A DNA stretch of 64,000 bases from positions 19,598 to 83,597 of the forward strand of contig JAQUUX010000002.1 of assembly GCA_028693705.1 (NCBI GenBank), read 5' to 3'. The notes under the pieces were generated by a model. That model ran no database searches and was not told where the DNA came from. It saw only the letters and a program-made list of their open reading frames with translations. Made by a program: the position numbers and the translations under genes. Position 1 is the first letter of the stretch. The number at the start of each line of letters is the position of its first letter. The DNA comes from Lachnospiraceae bacterium. Lineage in GTDB: Bacteria; Bacillota; Clostridia; Lachnospirales; Lachnospiraceae. Shown one piece after another: positions 1 to 8,959 of this stretch.

Positions 1-600
1 TAAAGTCAGTTTATCAAAATCTGTAATCTGACCAACTCGGGTATTTTCAATAGTTACATTTACTCTCTCTACTGGTGTGTAGATAGAATCAATGGCAATT
101 ACACCGATTGGAAGGTCATCATTTTTGTTCTTATCAGCGCTTACATAACCTCTTCCCTTGGTAATAGTAAGTTCAATAAATAATTTATAATCCTTACCAC
201 CACTTAAGGTAGCGATTACCTGATCCGGATTTAAGATTTCAATATCCTGATCACACTGAATATCGGAAGCTTTTACAACACCTTCTCCTTCATACTCAAT
301 GTATGCTGTTTTTGGTGCATTCGCATCACTGTTATTACGAATAGCAAGACTCTTGATATTCATAATGATCTCAGAAACATCTTCCTTTACGCCAGGGATG
401 GAACTAAACTCGTGTAAAACGCCCTCGATCTTGATCTGGCTTACTGCTGCTCCCGGTAAAGAAGAAAGCATAATTCTTCTTAAGGAGTTACCAAGTGTAA
501 TACCATAACCTCTTTCCAATGGCTCCACGATGAACTTGCCATACTTCTTATCTTCAGAGATTTCTGCAACCTCAATATTAGGTCTCTCAAAATCAAACAC
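1..600 (-). CDS. rpoA: RNA polymerase alpha subunit, C-terminal part cut by window edge
   Basis: Alpha dimerises and scaffolds beta and beta-prime in RNA polymerase; its C-terminal domain contacts UP elements and activators. The first 200 codons are visible and open to the window edge; the N-terminal domain includes the motif [14 protein letters not shown] followed by a LSSLPGAAV stretch, diagnostic for alpha. I chose a GTG start at 598-600 because GGAGGG lies 8-9 bases upstream and the next residues read [10 protein letters not shown], as in Clostridia alpha subunits. It is the last visible gene of the rpmJ-rpsM-rpsK-rpsD-rpoA unit. rplQ would be expected next but lies outside the window. 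Confidence 0.97.
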   Translation of the reverse strand, partial: MFDFERPNIEVAEISEDKKYGKFIVEPLERGYGITLGNSLRRIMLSSLPGAAVSQIKIEGVLHEFSSIPGVKEDVSEIIMNIKSLAIRNNSDANAPKTAYIEYEGEGVVKASDIQCDQDIEILNPDQVIATLSGGKDYKLFIELTITKGRGYVSADKNKNDDLPIGVIAIDSIYTPVERVNVTIENTRVGQITDFDKLTL

Positions 601-636
601 TGCAAATACCCTCCTTTACAAATGTTAACTAAGTCA

Positions 637-1227
637 TTATTTGGAGTACAACTCGACGATAAGCATCTCATTTACAGGAATGTCGATCTGTTCTCTGCTA
701 GGAAGCGCTTTTACAGTTCCTTTTAAAGCTTCACTGTCTACATCAAGCCATTCTGGAATTAATCTGCCACCTGTTACTTCAATAATATCTTTGTATCTCT
801 GTAAAGATTTGGATTTTTCTCTGATTTCAATAACATCGCCAGCTTTTACAAGATAAGATGGAATGTTAACTACCTTACCGTTTACTGCTACATGCTTATG
901 TCCAACAACCTGTCTAGCTTCTCTTCTGGTTCTTGCAAATCCCATACGGAAGATGATGCTGTCAAGTCTGCTTTCCAGGATGATCATCAGGTTTTCACCA
1001 GTCTGACCTTTCATTCTATCAGCTCTTCTGTAGTAGTTTCTGAAAGGCTTCTCTAATACGCCATAGATAAACTTAGCTTTCTGTTTTTCTCTTAACTGAA
1101 GACCATACTCACTAACCTTTTTGCCACCCTTAGGTGCTCTGTTAGACTTTTTGTCATAGCCTAAATATCCTGGCTCTAAGCCAAGTGCTCTACATTTTTT
1201 TAATACTGGAACTTTATTAACTGCCAT
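637..1227 (-). CDS. rpsD: 30S ribosomal protein S4
   Basis: S4 is a primary 16S rRNA binder that nucleates 30S assembly at the 5' domain, and in many bacteria represses its own operon. The 196-residue product starts [16 protein letters not shown], preceded by AGGAAA; a longer reading with 14 extra residues lacks a good ribosome site. The S4 RNA-binding domain (about residues 85-150, [20 protein letters not shown] then GHKHVAVNG) is intact. The N-terminal zinc cysteine cluster is absent (single Cys), so this is the zinc-free form. In Bacillus rpsD stands alone; here it lies inside the alpha operon between rpsK and rpoA, as in E. coli. Confidence 0.97.
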   Translation of the reverse strand: MAVNKVPVLKKCRALGLEPGYLGYDKKSNRAPKGGKKVSEYGLQLREKQKAKFIYGVLEKPFRNYYRRADRMKGQTGENLMIILESRLDSIIFRMGFARTRREARQVVGHKHVAVNGKVVNIPSYLVKAGDVIEIREKSKSLQRYKDIIEVTGGRLIPEWLDVDSEALKGTVKALPSREQIDIPVNEMLIVELYSK

Positions 1228-1298
1228 TTTTTGTTTTCCTTTCTTATAAGAAGCAATTGTTTTCGTCATAGCGAAAACAAATTATGCTTGAATGTGCA

Positions 1299-1388
1299 GC
1301 AGATCATCTTGATCTGTCGGTTGTTTACAATACGAATTTACGCAGTATAATACCACGTTAACCTACGCCAGTATAAACTGGCGTAGGT
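1299..1388 (-). promoter_or_regulatory. Two stem-loops in the rpsK-rpsD gap
   Basis: The 194-base gap holds a perfect 12-bp stem with a 4-base loop (ACCTACGCCAGT at 1361-1372, its complement at 1377-1388) and a 7-bp stem CAGATCA/TGATCTG at 1300-1316. Neither is followed by a T-run on the minus strand, so they are not ordinary terminators. They could be an S4-binding translational operator, an RNase processing site or a 3'-end stabiliser of the rpsM-rpsK message. Function is inferred from position only. Confidence 0.5.
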
Positions 1389-1421
1389 CGTATTTTCATC
1401 CAACATTAACGGAATTCGGAA

Positions 1422-1826
1422 TTAAACTCTACGACGCTTAGGTGGGCGACATCCATTGTGAGGTACTGGGGTAACATCAGTAATACTGGTTACTTCAAGT
1501 CCACATGCAGAGAGTGCACGGATTGCTGCTTCACGACCTGAACCAGGTCCTTTTACCATAACATCAACAGATTTTAAACCATGTAACAAAGCTGCCTTTG
1601 TTGCTGTTTCAGCTGCCATCTGTGCTGCATATGGAGTAGATTTCCTTGAACCTCTAAAACCAAGACCACCAGCACTTGCCCAGCTAAGAGCATTTCCTTC
1701 AGTATCTGTCAAAGTAACAATTGTATTGTTAAAAGATGACTGAATATGTGCCTGTCCACGTTCAACGTTTTTCTTTACGCGCTTCTTTGTAACTTTCTTT
1801 GCGCCTGCTTTTTTGTTTGGTGCCAT
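1422..1826 (-). CDS. rpsK: 30S ribosomal protein S11
   Basis: S11 sits on the 30S platform next to S7 and S18 and helps shape the E-site mRNA path. The 134-residue product has a lysine-rich N-terminal tail (about 20 residues), then the S11 signature with [19 protein letters not shown] and the C-terminal [10 protein letters not shown] tail expected for the family. Length is normal. It follows rpsM by 106 bases and is separated from rpsD by an unusually long 194-base gap carrying stem-loops. Confidence 0.98.
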   Translation of the reverse strand: MAPNKKAGAKKVTKKRVKKNVERGQAHIQSSFNNTIVTLTDTEGNALSWASAGGLGFRGSRKSTPYAAQMAAETATKAALLHGLKSVDVMVKGPGSGREAAIRALSACGLEVTSITDVTPVPHNGCRPPKRRRV

Positions 1827-1932
1827 TTAAACTAACCTACTTTCTCATATAATCAACATTATTAATAGTTGCCAGTGCCTTATTTCTTCTTATTTGCTAC
1901 TGTACGCTGAAGAGAACGTCATGCGCTAATTA

Positions 1933-2301
1933 TTATTTTTTCTTGTTAGCAACAGTTCTCTTTGGACCCTTGCGAGTTCTTGCGTTTGTCTTTGTCTTCT
2001 GACCACGAACTGGAAGTCCTTTTCTGTGACGGATACCACGATAGCAGCCGATTTCCTGTAATCTCTTAATGTTAAGAGCAGTATCTCTTCTTAAATCACC
2101 TTCTACCATGTAACCAGCATCAATTACTTCACCAATTCTCTTAACTTCATCATCAGTTAATTCTCTACAACGAGTGTCTGGATTAACTTTTGCTTCTGCT
2201 AAGATTTTTGTTGCGCTTACCCTTCCAATACCATAGATATAGGTTAAACCTATTTCTACTCGTTTTTCTCTAGGTAAGTCTATGCCTGCGATACGAGCCA
2301 T
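1933..2301 (-). CDS. rpsM: 30S ribosomal protein S13
   Basis: S13 lies in the 30S head, contacts L5 across bridge B1 and touches the P-site tRNA through its basic tail. The product is 122 residues starting [24 protein letters not shown] lies upstream of this ATG, whereas an 11-residue longer reading would overlap that site. The helix-two-turn-helix region ends in the conserved [17 protein letters not shown] and the tail is Lys/Arg rich. First gene after a 296-base leader-like gap downstream of rpmJ. Confidence 0.98.
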   Translation of the reverse strand: MARIAGIDLPREKRVEIGLTYIYGIGRVSATKILAEAKVNPDTRCRELTDDEVKRIGEVIDAGYMVEGDLRRDTALNIKRLQEIGCYRGIRHRKGLPVRGQKTKTNARTRKGPKRTVANKKK

Positions 2302-2597
2302 TTTACGTTTTCCTCCATTATTCTTTCTACGCAATAATTTTTGCGTCTCTCATCCTGCTCTTTGGCTGGATGTGCGTCTGCGATGCAGATGCAGTTACTA
2401 ATTGACTGAGGTGAATACCTTTTCTTGATAAACACCCAACCGGAACTCAAATCCGATCTTTCCGACCCATTTAACAACTTTCGTTGTCGGTATCAAAAAG
2501 TAATTTCCCGTAGGCTCTCTACGTTCAATTATGTCAACACATTTCGATCAGCGTCAAACAACGGATAGCACGATTTACGTACCATCCTGATGCTTTA
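2302..2597 (-). promoter_or_regulatory. Long rpmJ-rpsM gap: candidate structured leader with possible promoter
   Basis: This 296-base stretch encodes no credible protein. A possible sigma-A promoter lies at 2528-2557 (TTGACG, 18 bp, CATAAT on the minus strand), which would give a ~220-nt leader for rpsM. Small stem-loops occur at about 2328-2345 (ACGCAA/TTGCGT) and around 2470-2486 (AACAAC/GTTGT). In E. coli the analogous position, ahead of S13, carries the S4-binding alpha-operon pseudoknot. I cannot confirm a pseudoknot by eye. Confidence 0.35.
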
Positions 2598-2711
2598 TTA
2601 ACCCTGTACCTGTTTGTGTTTTGGATTCTCACAGATAACTCTGACTTTTCCTTTTCTCTTAATAACTTTGCACTTCTCGCAAATCGGTTTTACTGATGAT
2701 CTAACCTTCAT
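2598..2711 (-). CDS. rpmJ: 50S ribosomal protein L36, zinc-binding type
   Basis: L36 is the smallest large-subunit protein and stabilises 23S rRNA near the L6/L16 region. The 37-residue product reads [14 protein letters not shown] and has Cys11, Cys14, Cys27 and His32, the zinc-binding set of the C+ form. A GGAGGG ribosome site precedes the ATG. It heads the alpha operon: a strong promoter sits 33-61 bases upstream. Confidence 0.96.
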   Translation of the reverse strand: MKVRSSVKPICEKCKVIKRKGKVRVICENPKHKQVQG

Positions 2712-2743
2712 GTTAAACCCTCCTTTCAAAAAGACCGTTTTAC

Positions 2744-2772
2744 ATTATAACACGCTACTGCTATGTTAGCAA
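2744..2772 (-). promoter_or_regulatory. Sigma-A promoter for rpmJ-rpsM-rpsK-rpsD-rpoA
   Basis: On the minus strand TTGCTA (2767-2772) and a perfect TATAAT (2744-2749) are separated by exactly 17 bp, in the infA-rpmJ gap. The predicted start lies about 25 bases before the rpmJ ATG. A GAAA-tetraloop hairpin (2784-2803, stem AAATTTTC/GAAAATTT) lies just upstream; it lacks a T-run on this strand. Confidence 0.7.
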
Positions 2773-2849
2773 GTACCGCTTCCAAATTTTCTTTCGAAAA
2801 TTTAAAACAAATTTTACACCGTTTTGCCGGCTTTTCATGGGCAATCTGC

Positions 2850-3068
2850 TTATTTGTCTCTCCAGATGATTCTGCCCTTGCTCAGATCGTATGGAGACAA
2901 TTCTAATGTTACTTTATCTCCCGGTAAGATACGAATAAAGTTCTGTCTTAACTTACCACTAATATGTGCCAATACCTTATGTCCATTTTCCAGTTCTACC
3001 TGAAACATGGTGTTTGGTAATTTCTCGATTACAGTTCCTTCAATTTCAATTACATCAGCTTTAGACAT
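2850..3068 (-). CDS. infA: Translation initiation factor IF-1
   Basis: IF-1 occupies the 30S A site during initiation and assists IF-2 and IF-3. The 72-residue protein is a complete S1-like OB fold starting [19 protein letters not shown] and ending GRIIWRDK, the usual family length. The reading frame overlaps the end of the upstream KOW-domain gene by 8 bases, suggesting translational coupling. It lies between map/KOW and rpmJ, the standard Firmicutes order. Confidence 0.98.
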   Translation of the reverse strand: MSKADVIEIEGTVIEKLPNTMFQVELENGHKVLAHISGKLRQNFIRILPGDKVTLELSPYDLSKGRIIWRDK

Positions 3069-3321
3069 TTTCCATTACCTCCTGGACTATCTTTCTTATT
3101 TCTTCATTATTCAAAGGTTGCTTGGTTACAAGTTGTTCTTTTATGGTCTGGTTTCCATATTTTAGAATGGGCTGTATATGTTTTCTGTTCTTTTTTTTGG
3201 GGTTCTCACAAGTTCTGTGAAATCCGTCAATCAAATAAACATATTCGCTTTCTTCATTTATTATGAGATATATTTTGCCTTTATCGTGGCCTGCTTTAAC
3301 CTTAGCGAAGCTTCCTATCAT
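3061..3321 (-). CDS. KOW-domain RNA-binding protein (L14e/L27e-like)
   Basis: The 86-residue product begins [18 protein letters not shown], a KOW motif as found in NusG and eukaryote-type L14e/L27e proteins, followed by a basic centre ([11 protein letters not shown]) and an acidic-amphipathic C-terminal helix. Genes of this type between map and infA are common in Clostridia, but their role is not established; ribosome association is an inference from family and position. Two adjacent ATGs are possible; I chose the second because it is better spaced from GGAG. The end overlaps infA by 8 bases. Confidence 0.85.
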   Translation of the reverse strand: MIGSFAKVKAGHDKGKIYLIINEESEYVYLIDGFHRTCENPKKKNRKHIQPILKYGNQTIKEQLVTKQPLNNEEIRKIVQEVMENV

Positions 3322-3337
3322 CATAATCTCCGTTTCC

Positions 3338-4090
3338 TTAATAAAGTGTCAAAATTTCCGGCTCTCCATCAGTGATCAGAACAGTGTTCTCATAATGTGC
3401 TGACAAAGATCCGTCTCTGGAAACAACTGTCCAGTCATCATCCAGCCACTCTACCTCGGCAGTTCCCATATTGATCATGGGTTCAATTGCCAGTGTCATA
3501 CCCGGCTCTAATCGGATGCCACGTTTTTTCTGTGCAAAATTTGGTATCTGTGGATCCTCGTGTAAATGAGTTCCAATACCATGTCCTACCAAATCCCTGA
3601 CAATTCCATATCCGAAACCGGAAACATAGGCATCGATTGCACCTGAAATATCGTACAGATGATTTCCCGCCTTTGCCATCTTGATGCCTTCAAAAAAGCT
3701 TTGTTTGGTAACATCAATCAGTTTTTGCGCTTCTGGCTTAATCTTTCCCACTGCGTGGGTTCTGGCAGCATCTGAGTGATACCCTTTGTAGATCAGGCCA
3801 GCATCAAAACTTACGATGTCACCCTCCTCTAAGTATCTTGTATCTGATGGGATACCATGTACTACTTCATCATTTACAGAGACACAAATGGATGCCGGAT
3901 AACCATTATAATTTTTAAAATTAGGAATACATCCCATATCCCGGATCAGCTTTTCTCCAAGCCTGTCAATATCTAAAGTTGTGATACCAGGTTTTACAGC
4001 ATACTCAAGTTCCTGATGTACTTTTGCAAGTAATCTGCAGGATTCCCGCATAAGCTCTATTTCTCTAGCTGATTTTATTGTCACTGCCAT
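3338..4090 (-). CDS. map: Methionine aminopeptidase, type I
   Basis: Removes the initiator methionine from nascent proteins after deformylation; a cytosolic dimetal enzyme. The 250-residue protein shows the full pita-bread ligand set: the two aspartates in VSFDAGLIYKGYHSDAART, the histidine in GHGIGTHLHEDP, the glutamate in LAIEPMINMG and the final glutamate in HYENTVLI. No N-terminal SH3/zinc extension, so type Ia. Starts 14 bases after adk ends, so the two are co-transcribed. Confidence 0.97.
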   Translation of the reverse strand: MAVTIKSAREIELMRESCRLLAKVHQELEYAVKPGITTLDIDRLGEKLIRDMGCIPNFKNYNGYPASICVSVNDEVVHGIPSDTRYLEEGDIVSFDAGLIYKGYHSDAARTHAVGKIKPEAQKLIDVTKQSFFEGIKMAKAGNHLYDISGAIDAYVSGFGYGIVRDLVGHGIGTHLHEDPQIPNFAQKKRGIRLEPGMTLAIEPMINMGTAEVEWLDDDWTVVSRDGSLSAHYENTVLITDGEPEILTLY

Positions 4091-4104
4091 TTGCTCAACC
4101 TAAT

Positions 4105-4746
4105 TTAACCCAATATGGAAACGATAGCAGCAAATACATCGTTCATATCTACAGTACCATCAACAGTCTTTAAAACACCCTTCTTGGTATAGAAGTCAAT
4201 CAAAGGCTGTGTCTGCTCATGGTAAACAGACAAACGATTCTTTACAGTTTCCGGTTTATCATCATCCCTTAAAACAAGTTCAGCACCACATCTGTCACAG
4301 ATGCCTTCTTTTTTTGGTGGGACATGTACAATATGATAAGTTGCACCACAGGCCAGACAAGCACGTCTGCCACCCATTCTGTTAATGATGTTTTCATCCG
4401 GAACATCTACATCGATAGCATAGTCAATTTTATCTCCAAGCTCTGTTAACGCTTTATCAAGCACTTCTGCCTGCGGAATGGTTCTTGGAAAGCCATCCAG
4501 GACATAACCATTCTTACAATCTTCCTGTGCTACACGATCTAACAGGATCTTAACAGTCAGTTCGTCAGGTACCAAAAGCCCCTGATCCATATATTTCTTT
4601 GCTTCTTTTCCCAGTTCTGTGCCATTTTTGATATTGGCACGGAAAATATCACCAGTGGATACGTGTGGAACTTTATATTTATCTGCTATCATTTTAGCCT
4701 GCGTACCTTTACCGGCACCAGGTGCACCTAACATAATAATTTTCAT
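4105..4746 (-). CDS. adk: Adenylate kinase with zinc LID
   Basis: Interconverts ATP+AMP and 2 ADP. The 213-residue product starts [18 protein letters not shown], giving the P-loop at residues 7-15; GGAG lies upstream of this ATG, and the 14-residue longer reading overlaps it. DGFPRT and the AMP-binding region are intact. The LID carries two Cys pairs (CLAC and CDRC), the zinc-binding Gram-positive form. A terminator-like hairpin ends 29 bases before the start codon, so adk-map-infA expression may be partly uncoupled from secY. Confidence 0.97.
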   Translation of the reverse strand: MKIIMLGAPGAGKGTQAKMIADKYKVPHVSTGDIFRANIKNGTELGKEAKKYMDQGLLVPDELTVKILLDRVAQEDCKNGYVLDGFPRTIPQAEVLDKALTELGDKIDYAIDVDVPDENIINRMGGRRACLACGATYHIVHVPPKKEGICDRCGAELVLRDDDKPETVKNRLSVYHEQTQPLIDFYTKKGVLKTVDGTVDMNDVFAAIVSILG

Positions 4747-4774
4747 TTTTAGTCTCCGTCCTTTTTCCATAACG

Positions 4775-4808
4775 CAAAAAACGAGCAAGTCTTTGACAGA
4801 CCACTCGT
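4775..4808 (-). terminator. Terminator/attenuator between secY and adk
   Basis: On the minus strand ACGAG pairs with CTCGT and GGTCT with AGACT (small internal loop, 5-base loop), immediately followed by six T. This is a complete Rho-independent terminator located inside the spc operon, directly ahead of adk. Partial read-through or regulated antitermination would set the adk-map-infA level. No strong promoter is visible between it and adk. Confidence 0.7.
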
Positions 4809-4827
4809 AAAACCAAGTTGCATTTAT

Positions 4828-4887
4828 CCAATCCAGGGCCGGCTGACAATTTTTATAAAAAAAACTGTAGCCAGCTGCCTGTATTGG
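4828..4887 (-). promoter_or_regulatory. Long hairpin just downstream of secY
   Basis: The 60 bases fold into one long stem: CCAAT/ATTGG, CAGG/CCTG, a seven-pair GC-rich block and a run of A-T pairs closing on a short loop. Two of the pairs are G-U on the minus-strand RNA but would be C-A mismatches on the plus-strand RNA, which argues that the secY message is the functional strand. It precedes the terminator at 4775-4808 by 20 bases. Confidence 0.6.
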
Positions 4888-4899
4888 TTTGTTTTACAA

Positions 4900-6213
4900 T
4901 TAATCGTCTAAGAATCCTTTGTAGTTGAATGTAGCCATCTGCGTTTCAACCTGTTTTAAGGTTTCCAAAATAACACTGACGATAATGATCAAGCTGGTTC
5001 CACCAAAGGAAACACTTGCGTTAAACACTCCATTAAAGAAGTAAGGAATAATACCAATAAGGGTAAGTCCTACTGCTCCAATAAAGATAATGTAATTCAA
5101 AATGCCTGCGAGATACTCACTGGTCGGCTTACCAGGTCTGATACCCGGGATAAATCCGCCTGCCCGTTTCATATTCTCGGCAACTTCCAATGGATTAAAA
5201 GTAATGGATGTATAGAAATATGCAAAGAAAATAACCAATGCAATATAGATTACCAAACCAATGGAATATACTAACTGGGTAGGATCACACCAGTTTGAAG
5301 AATTCAATGCTCTTAATACCTTTGCTCCAAATCCACTTCCCTGAATTCCAAATAAGGAACAGATGATAAGTGGAAACTGTAAAATAGACTGTGCAAAGAT
5401 AATTGGAATAACACCGGCTGTATTAATCTTTAACGGAATGTTTGAAGACTGTCCGCCTACGGATCTTCTACCACGAACTTTCTGTGCGTATTCTACCGGA
5501 ATTCTGCGGATACCATCATTTAAGATGATAACCATGATAATCAGTGCAAGAATAATTGCAATGATGATTGCTGCTGCAACAACGCCGACAGCAATTGGTT
5601 TGCCTAACACGAACTGCTGGAACAAACTCGCGATATCCTGCGGCATACGGGAAATAATATTAATAACCAGGACAATGGAAATACCATTGCCTACACCATT
5701 TTCTGTAATCTGCTCACCAATCCACATAAGGAATGCACTACCTGCTGTTAAAGCAACAATGACCGTAATAACGTTCAATGCATTGTAGTTTTCCAGCAAA
5801 CCCTGTCGACCAAAGCCGATTGCCATTGCTGCTGATTCGATAATAGAAAGAGCAACTGTTACATATCTTGTAATAGAAGCGATTTTCTTTCTACCATCCT
5901 CGCCATCCCTCTGCATTTCTTCCAGCTTAGGAATAGCAATTGTCAACAGCTGCATGATAATGGATGATGTGATATACGGAGTAATGTTCAAAGCCAGGAT
6001 AGACATGTTCAAAAAGGATCCACCTGTGAACGCATCAAAAAAGTTAAATGCGTCTCCAGTCTGGGCTGCAAACCAGTTTGCGAAATATGCTCTGTTTACA
6101 CCTGGCACTGGAAGCTGTGATCCGAGACGGATCACAACTAACATTGCAAATGTAAAGAAGATTTTCTTTCTTAAGTCCTTAATCTTGAATGCGTTCCTGA
6201 GAGTTGTAAACAT
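4900..6213 (-). CDS. secY: Protein translocase channel subunit SecY
   Basis: Forms the membrane channel for Sec-dependent export with SecE and SecG. The 437-residue protein has ten hydrophobic segments, starts [18 protein letters not shown], contains the plug-region signature GGSFLNMSILALNITPYI and the cytoplasmic loop with RRIPVEYAQKVRGRR, and ends in a short Asp-rich tail. Length is normal. The start codon overlaps the stop codon of rplO by one base (TAATG), indicating coupled translation in the spc operon. Confidence 0.98.
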   Translation of the reverse strand: MFTTLRNAFKIKDLRKKIFFTFAMLVVIRLGSQLPVPGVNRAYFANWFAAQTGDAFNFFDAFTGGSFLNMSILALNITPYITSSIIMQLLTIAIPKLEEMQRDGEDGRKKIASITRYVTVALSIIESAAMAIGFGRQGLLENYNALNVITVIVALTAGSAFLMWIGEQITENGVGNGISIVLVINIISRMPQDIASLFQQFVLGKPIAVGVVAAAIIIAIILALIIMVIILNDGIRRIPVEYAQKVRGRRSVGGQSSNIPLKINTAGVIPIIFAQSILQFPLIICSLFGIQGSGFGAKVLRALNSSNWCDPTQLVYSIGLVIYIALVIFFAYFYTSITFNPLEVAENMKRAGGFIPGIRPGKPTSEYLAGILNYIIFIGAVGLTLIGIIPYFFNGVFNASVSFGGTSLIIIVSVILETLKQVETQMATFNYKGFLDD

Positions 6214-6653
6214 TACATCACCTCTGCTGTTCCACCAAGAGCCTCAATTTTTTCTTTTGCAGATGCACTGTATGCATTTACTTTAACATTGAGTTTTTTG
6301 GTAAGTTCTCCGTTTCCAAGGATCTTAACGCCATCTTTAGGATTCTTTACGATTCCACTCTCTAATAACAGATCAACTGTTACCTCTGTACCATTTTCGA
6401 ATACTTCCAGAGCGCTTACATTGATTCCAACAATAGTCTTGGAATTTCTGTTAGTAAAGCCTCTCTTAGGGATTCTTCTGTATAATGGCATCTGACCACC
6501 TTCGAAACCTGGTCTTGGTGCTCCTGAACGAGCTTTCTGACCTTTATGTCCCTTACCGGCTGTTTTTCCATTTCCTGAACCGTGTCCACGACCTCTTCTA
6601 AAATTATCACTATGTGTAGAACCTTCTGCAGGTCTTAAGTTTGATAATTCCAT
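6213..6653 (-). CDS. rplO: 50S ribosomal protein L15
   Basis: L15 is a late-assembly 23S rRNA binder with a long glycine/arginine-rich extension. The 146-residue product shows the N-terminal basic extension ([19 protein letters not shown]) and the globular C-terminal domain with [20 protein letters not shown]. Length is typical. It overlaps secY by one base and follows rpmD by 24 bases. Confidence 0.98.
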   Translation of the reverse strand: MELSNLRPAEGSTHSDNFRRGRGHGSGNGKTAGKGHKGQKARSGAPRPGFEGGQMPLYRRIPKRGFTNRNSKTIVGINVSALEVFENGTEVTVDLLLESGIVKNPKDGVKILGNGELTKKLNVKVNAYSASAKEKIEALGGTAEVM

Positions 6654-6677
6654 GCTGACACCTCCTTATCTTATTAT

Positions 6678-6860
6678 TTATGCTTCTTCAACTTTAACTA
6701 AGTGATTAACTCGCTGAATCTGACCTCTTGTAGCTGCGTTATCAGGCAGTTCAACTGTCTGATGCATCTTTCTTAAGCCCATAGCTGCTACGGTAGCTTT
6801 CTGCTTTGGTACAGCTCCAATAGGAGATTTCACTAAAGTAATCTTTAATGTGTTAGCCAT
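6678..6860 (-). CDS. rpmD: 50S ribosomal protein L30
   Basis: A single-domain large-subunit protein near 5S rRNA contacts. The 60-residue protein MANTLKITLVKSPIGAVPKQ with the family motif LGLRKMHQTVELPDN-like segment (here MGLRKMHQTVELPDN) and terminal RGQIQRVNHLVKVEE is complete. The bacterial short form is about 60 residues. Lies between rpsE and rplO. Confidence 0.98.
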   Translation of the reverse strand: MANTLKITLVKSPIGAVPKQKATVAAMGLRKMHQTVELPDNAATRGQIQRVNHLVKVEEA

Positions 6861-6887
6861 TGTCTTTTTCTCCTTTCAATGATCGAA

Positions 6888-7397
6888 TTAAGCCAAGATT
6901 TCGTCTACTGATTTGCCACGGTTCTTAGCTACTTCTTCTGGAGTCTTTAACTGGCTTAAGCCTGCGATTGTAGCAAGTACAACATTCTGTTTGTTGTTAG
7001 ATCCCAAACATTTTGTACGGACATTTTTGATACCTGCAAGTTCACAAACAGTACGAGCAGGACCACCAGCGATAATACCAGTACCTTCAGGAGCTCTCTT
7101 TAAGAGAACCTCTGCAGAACCGAATTTACCAATAAAGTCATGTGTAATACTCTTATTATCATCTAATGCAACTTCGATTAAGTTCTTGGTTGCATCTTCT
7201 TTACCTTTACGGATAGCGTCAGGAATTTCAACTGACTTACCTAATCCTGCACCAACATGACCATTGTTGTCACCAACTACTACTAAAGCTGTGAAACGCA
7301 TGTTACGTCCACCTTTAACAACCTTAGTAACTCGTTTGATGGAAACAACTTTTTCATTGATCTCCATATTGGTTGTATCTATGATTGTATGTCTCAT
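6888..7397 (-). CDS. rpsE: 30S ribosomal protein S5
   Basis: S5 contacts the 30S decoding region with S4 and S12 and influences fidelity. The product is 169 residues starting [23 protein letters not shown], with GGGAG upstream; a 16-residue longer reading would run into rplR and has no ribosome site. The double-stranded RNA-binding domain ([18 protein letters not shown]) and the C-terminal domain ([19 protein letters not shown]) are intact. Confidence 0.97.
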   Translation of the reverse strand: MRHTIIDTTNMEINEKVVSIKRVTKVVKGGRNMRFTALVVVGDNNGHVGAGLGKSVEIPDAIRKGKEDATKNLIEVALDDNKSITHDFIGKFGSAEVLLKRAPEGTGIIAGGPARTVCELAGIKNVRTKCLGSNNKQNVVLATIAGLSQLKTPEEVAKNRGKSVDEILA

Positions 7398-7413
7398 GTG
7401 ACGTTCTCCCTTC

Positions 7414-7782
7414 CTAGAATTCCAAGCCAGCTTCTCTGGCTGCATCAGCTAATGCTGAAATTTTACCCTGGTATATAAAGCCGCCTCTATCAAAAACAAC
7501 TGCCTTGATACCTTTTTCCATTGCTCTCTTAGCAATGATGGTTCCTAAATATGCTGCTGCATCAACGTTATTTGTCTTCTCTACTTCAGCCTTTACTTCT
7601 TTTTCAAGAGTAGATGCTGCGACTAAAGTTTTGCCGACTGTATCGTCAATAATTTGAGCATACATATGATTATTACTTCTGAACACTGCAAGACGTGGTC
7701 TTTCAGCGGTGCCGCTAAAACGGTTACGCTGTCTGCTGTGCTTATTTACACGTACTTCTGATCTAGATTTCTTACTAACCAT
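7414..7782 (-). CDS. rplR: 50S ribosomal protein L18
   Basis: Binds 5S rRNA with L5 and delivers it to the large subunit. The 122-residue protein has the basic N-terminus ([20 protein letters not shown]), the family core [20 protein letters not shown] and the terminal motif [28 protein letters not shown]. Full length. Between rplF (21 bases) and rpsE. Confidence 0.98.
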   Translation of the reverse strand: MVSKKSRSEVRVNKHSRQRNRFSGTAERPRLAVFRSNNHMYAQIIDDTVGKTLVAASTLEKEVKAEVEKTNNVDAAAYLGTIIAKRAMEKGIKAVVFDRGGFIYQGKISALADAAREAGLEF

Positions 7783-7803
7783 TTTTTACACTCTCCTTAT
7801 CTC

Positions 7804-8346
7804 TTATTTCTTACCAGTCTTACCAACTTTACGTCTGATGGTTTCATCAACATACTTAATACCTTTGCCCTTGTAAGGTTCAGGTCTTCTCTTGTCTCTG
7901 ATTTCAGCTGCGAATTGGCCAACTTTTTCTTTATCAATACCCTTAACAATAATAAGGTTCTGACCATCCAGAACAGTTTCAATACCTTCTGGATCTGTCA
8001 TTTCAACTGGATGAGAATATCCTAAGTTCAGAGTTAAAACTTTACCAGCTTTAGATGCTCTGTAACCTACACCGTTAACTTCCAGTTTCTTTTCGAAACC
8101 ATCAGTTACACCAACAACCATGTTGTGGATCAGTGTTCTGGTCAAACCATGTAAGGATTTCATTTTCTTTAAATCATTTGGTCTGGAAACAGTAAGTTCT
8201 GCTCCTTCGATCTTCAGTTCCATTTCAGATGGTAATACTCTTTCCATGGTTCCTTTAGGACCTTTAACGGTCACTTTGTTATTTTCTGCAATTTCCACTG
8301 TAACGCCAGCTGGAATTGCGATTGGCATTCTACCTATACGTGACAT
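7804..8346 (-). CDS. rplF: 50S ribosomal protein L6
   Basis: L6 lies at the factor-binding site near the sarcin-ricin loop. The 180-residue protein has two tandem L6 alpha-beta domains; it begins [19 protein letters not shown] and ends with the family signature [13 protein letters not shown]. Full length. A 110-base gap with two tandem hairpins separates it from rpsH upstream. Confidence 0.98.
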   Translation of the reverse strand: MSRIGRMPIAIPAGVTVEIAENNKVTVKGPKGTMERVLPSEMELKIEGAELTVSRPNDLKKMKSLHGLTRTLIHNMVVGVTDGFEKKLEVNGVGYRASKAGKVLTLNLGYSHPVEMTDPEGIETVLDGQNLIIVKGIDKEKVGQFAAEIRDKRRPEPYKGKGIKYVDETIRRKVGKTGKK

Positions 8347-8402
8347 GCCCGTACCTCCTATAATTTCTATGGGACTAAATATTAATAGTTACTGCGATTG
8401 GC

Positions 8403-8451
8403 ATTTTGCTCTGCAAGAGCAAAATTTAATGAAGATTTCATCGAAATCTTC
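8403..8451 (-). promoter_or_regulatory. Two tandem hairpins between rpsH and rplF
   Basis: Two perfect stems lie back to back: ATTTTGCTC/GAGCAAAAT with a 5-base loop (8403-8425) and GAAGATTTC/GAAATCTTC with a 3-base loop (8431-8451). Neither is followed by a T-run on the minus strand. They start 5 bases after the rpsH stop codon, so a role in mRNA processing or 3'-end protection is plausible; an S8 operator is another possibility that I cannot test by eye. Confidence 0.5.
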
Positions 8452-8456
8452 TATGA

Positions 8457-8858
8457 TTACCAAACGAATGCTAATACTTCGCCGCCAACCTGCAGCTGTC
8501 TAGCTGTTTTGTCAGTTACAACGCCCTGGTTTGTAGAAATGATTGCAATTCCTAAACCACCAAGAACTTTTGGAAGATCTTCTCTACCAGCATAGACACG
8601 AAGTCCTGGCTTAGAGATTCTCTTAATACCGGAAATGATCTTGTCATTCTTATCCATACCGTATTTTAAGGTAATGTGGATAGTCTTGAAACTTCCTTCA
8701 TCAACGATATCGAATTTCTTAATATATCCTTCGTCTAAAAGGATCTGCGCGATTGCTAACTTCATTTTAGATGATGGAACATCTACTGTATCATGTTTTG
8801 CAGTATTTGCATTACGGATTCTTGTAAGCATATCTGCAATTGGATCGCTCATTGTCAT
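8457..8858 (-). CDS. rpsH: 30S ribosomal protein S8
   Basis: Primary binder of the 16S central domain; represses the spc operon in E. coli. The 133-residue protein begins [20 protein letters not shown] and closes with [19 protein letters not shown], then GGEVLAFVW, the family ending. Full length. Downstream of rpsN by 101 bases. Confidence 0.98.
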   Translation of the reverse strand: MTMSDPIADMLTRIRNANTAKHDTVDVPSSKMKLAIAQILLDEGYIKKFDIVDEGSFKTIHITLKYGMDKNDKIISGIKRISKPGLRVYAGREDLPKVLGGLGIAIISTNQGVVTDKTARQLQVGGEVLAFVW

Positions 8859-8959
8859 GATTTTGCCTCCTTATTGATTATCTATTACGCACTCTCAGAT
8901 TTTTGGAGCACCTGTGCGAATGCCATTGCATCCCGCATCAGGTCTTGCTCTTTTAAATC

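Noticed and set aside
1361..1388. Terminator after rpsK
   Set aside because: Perfect stem but no T-run on the minus strand, and the same operon continues with rpsD.
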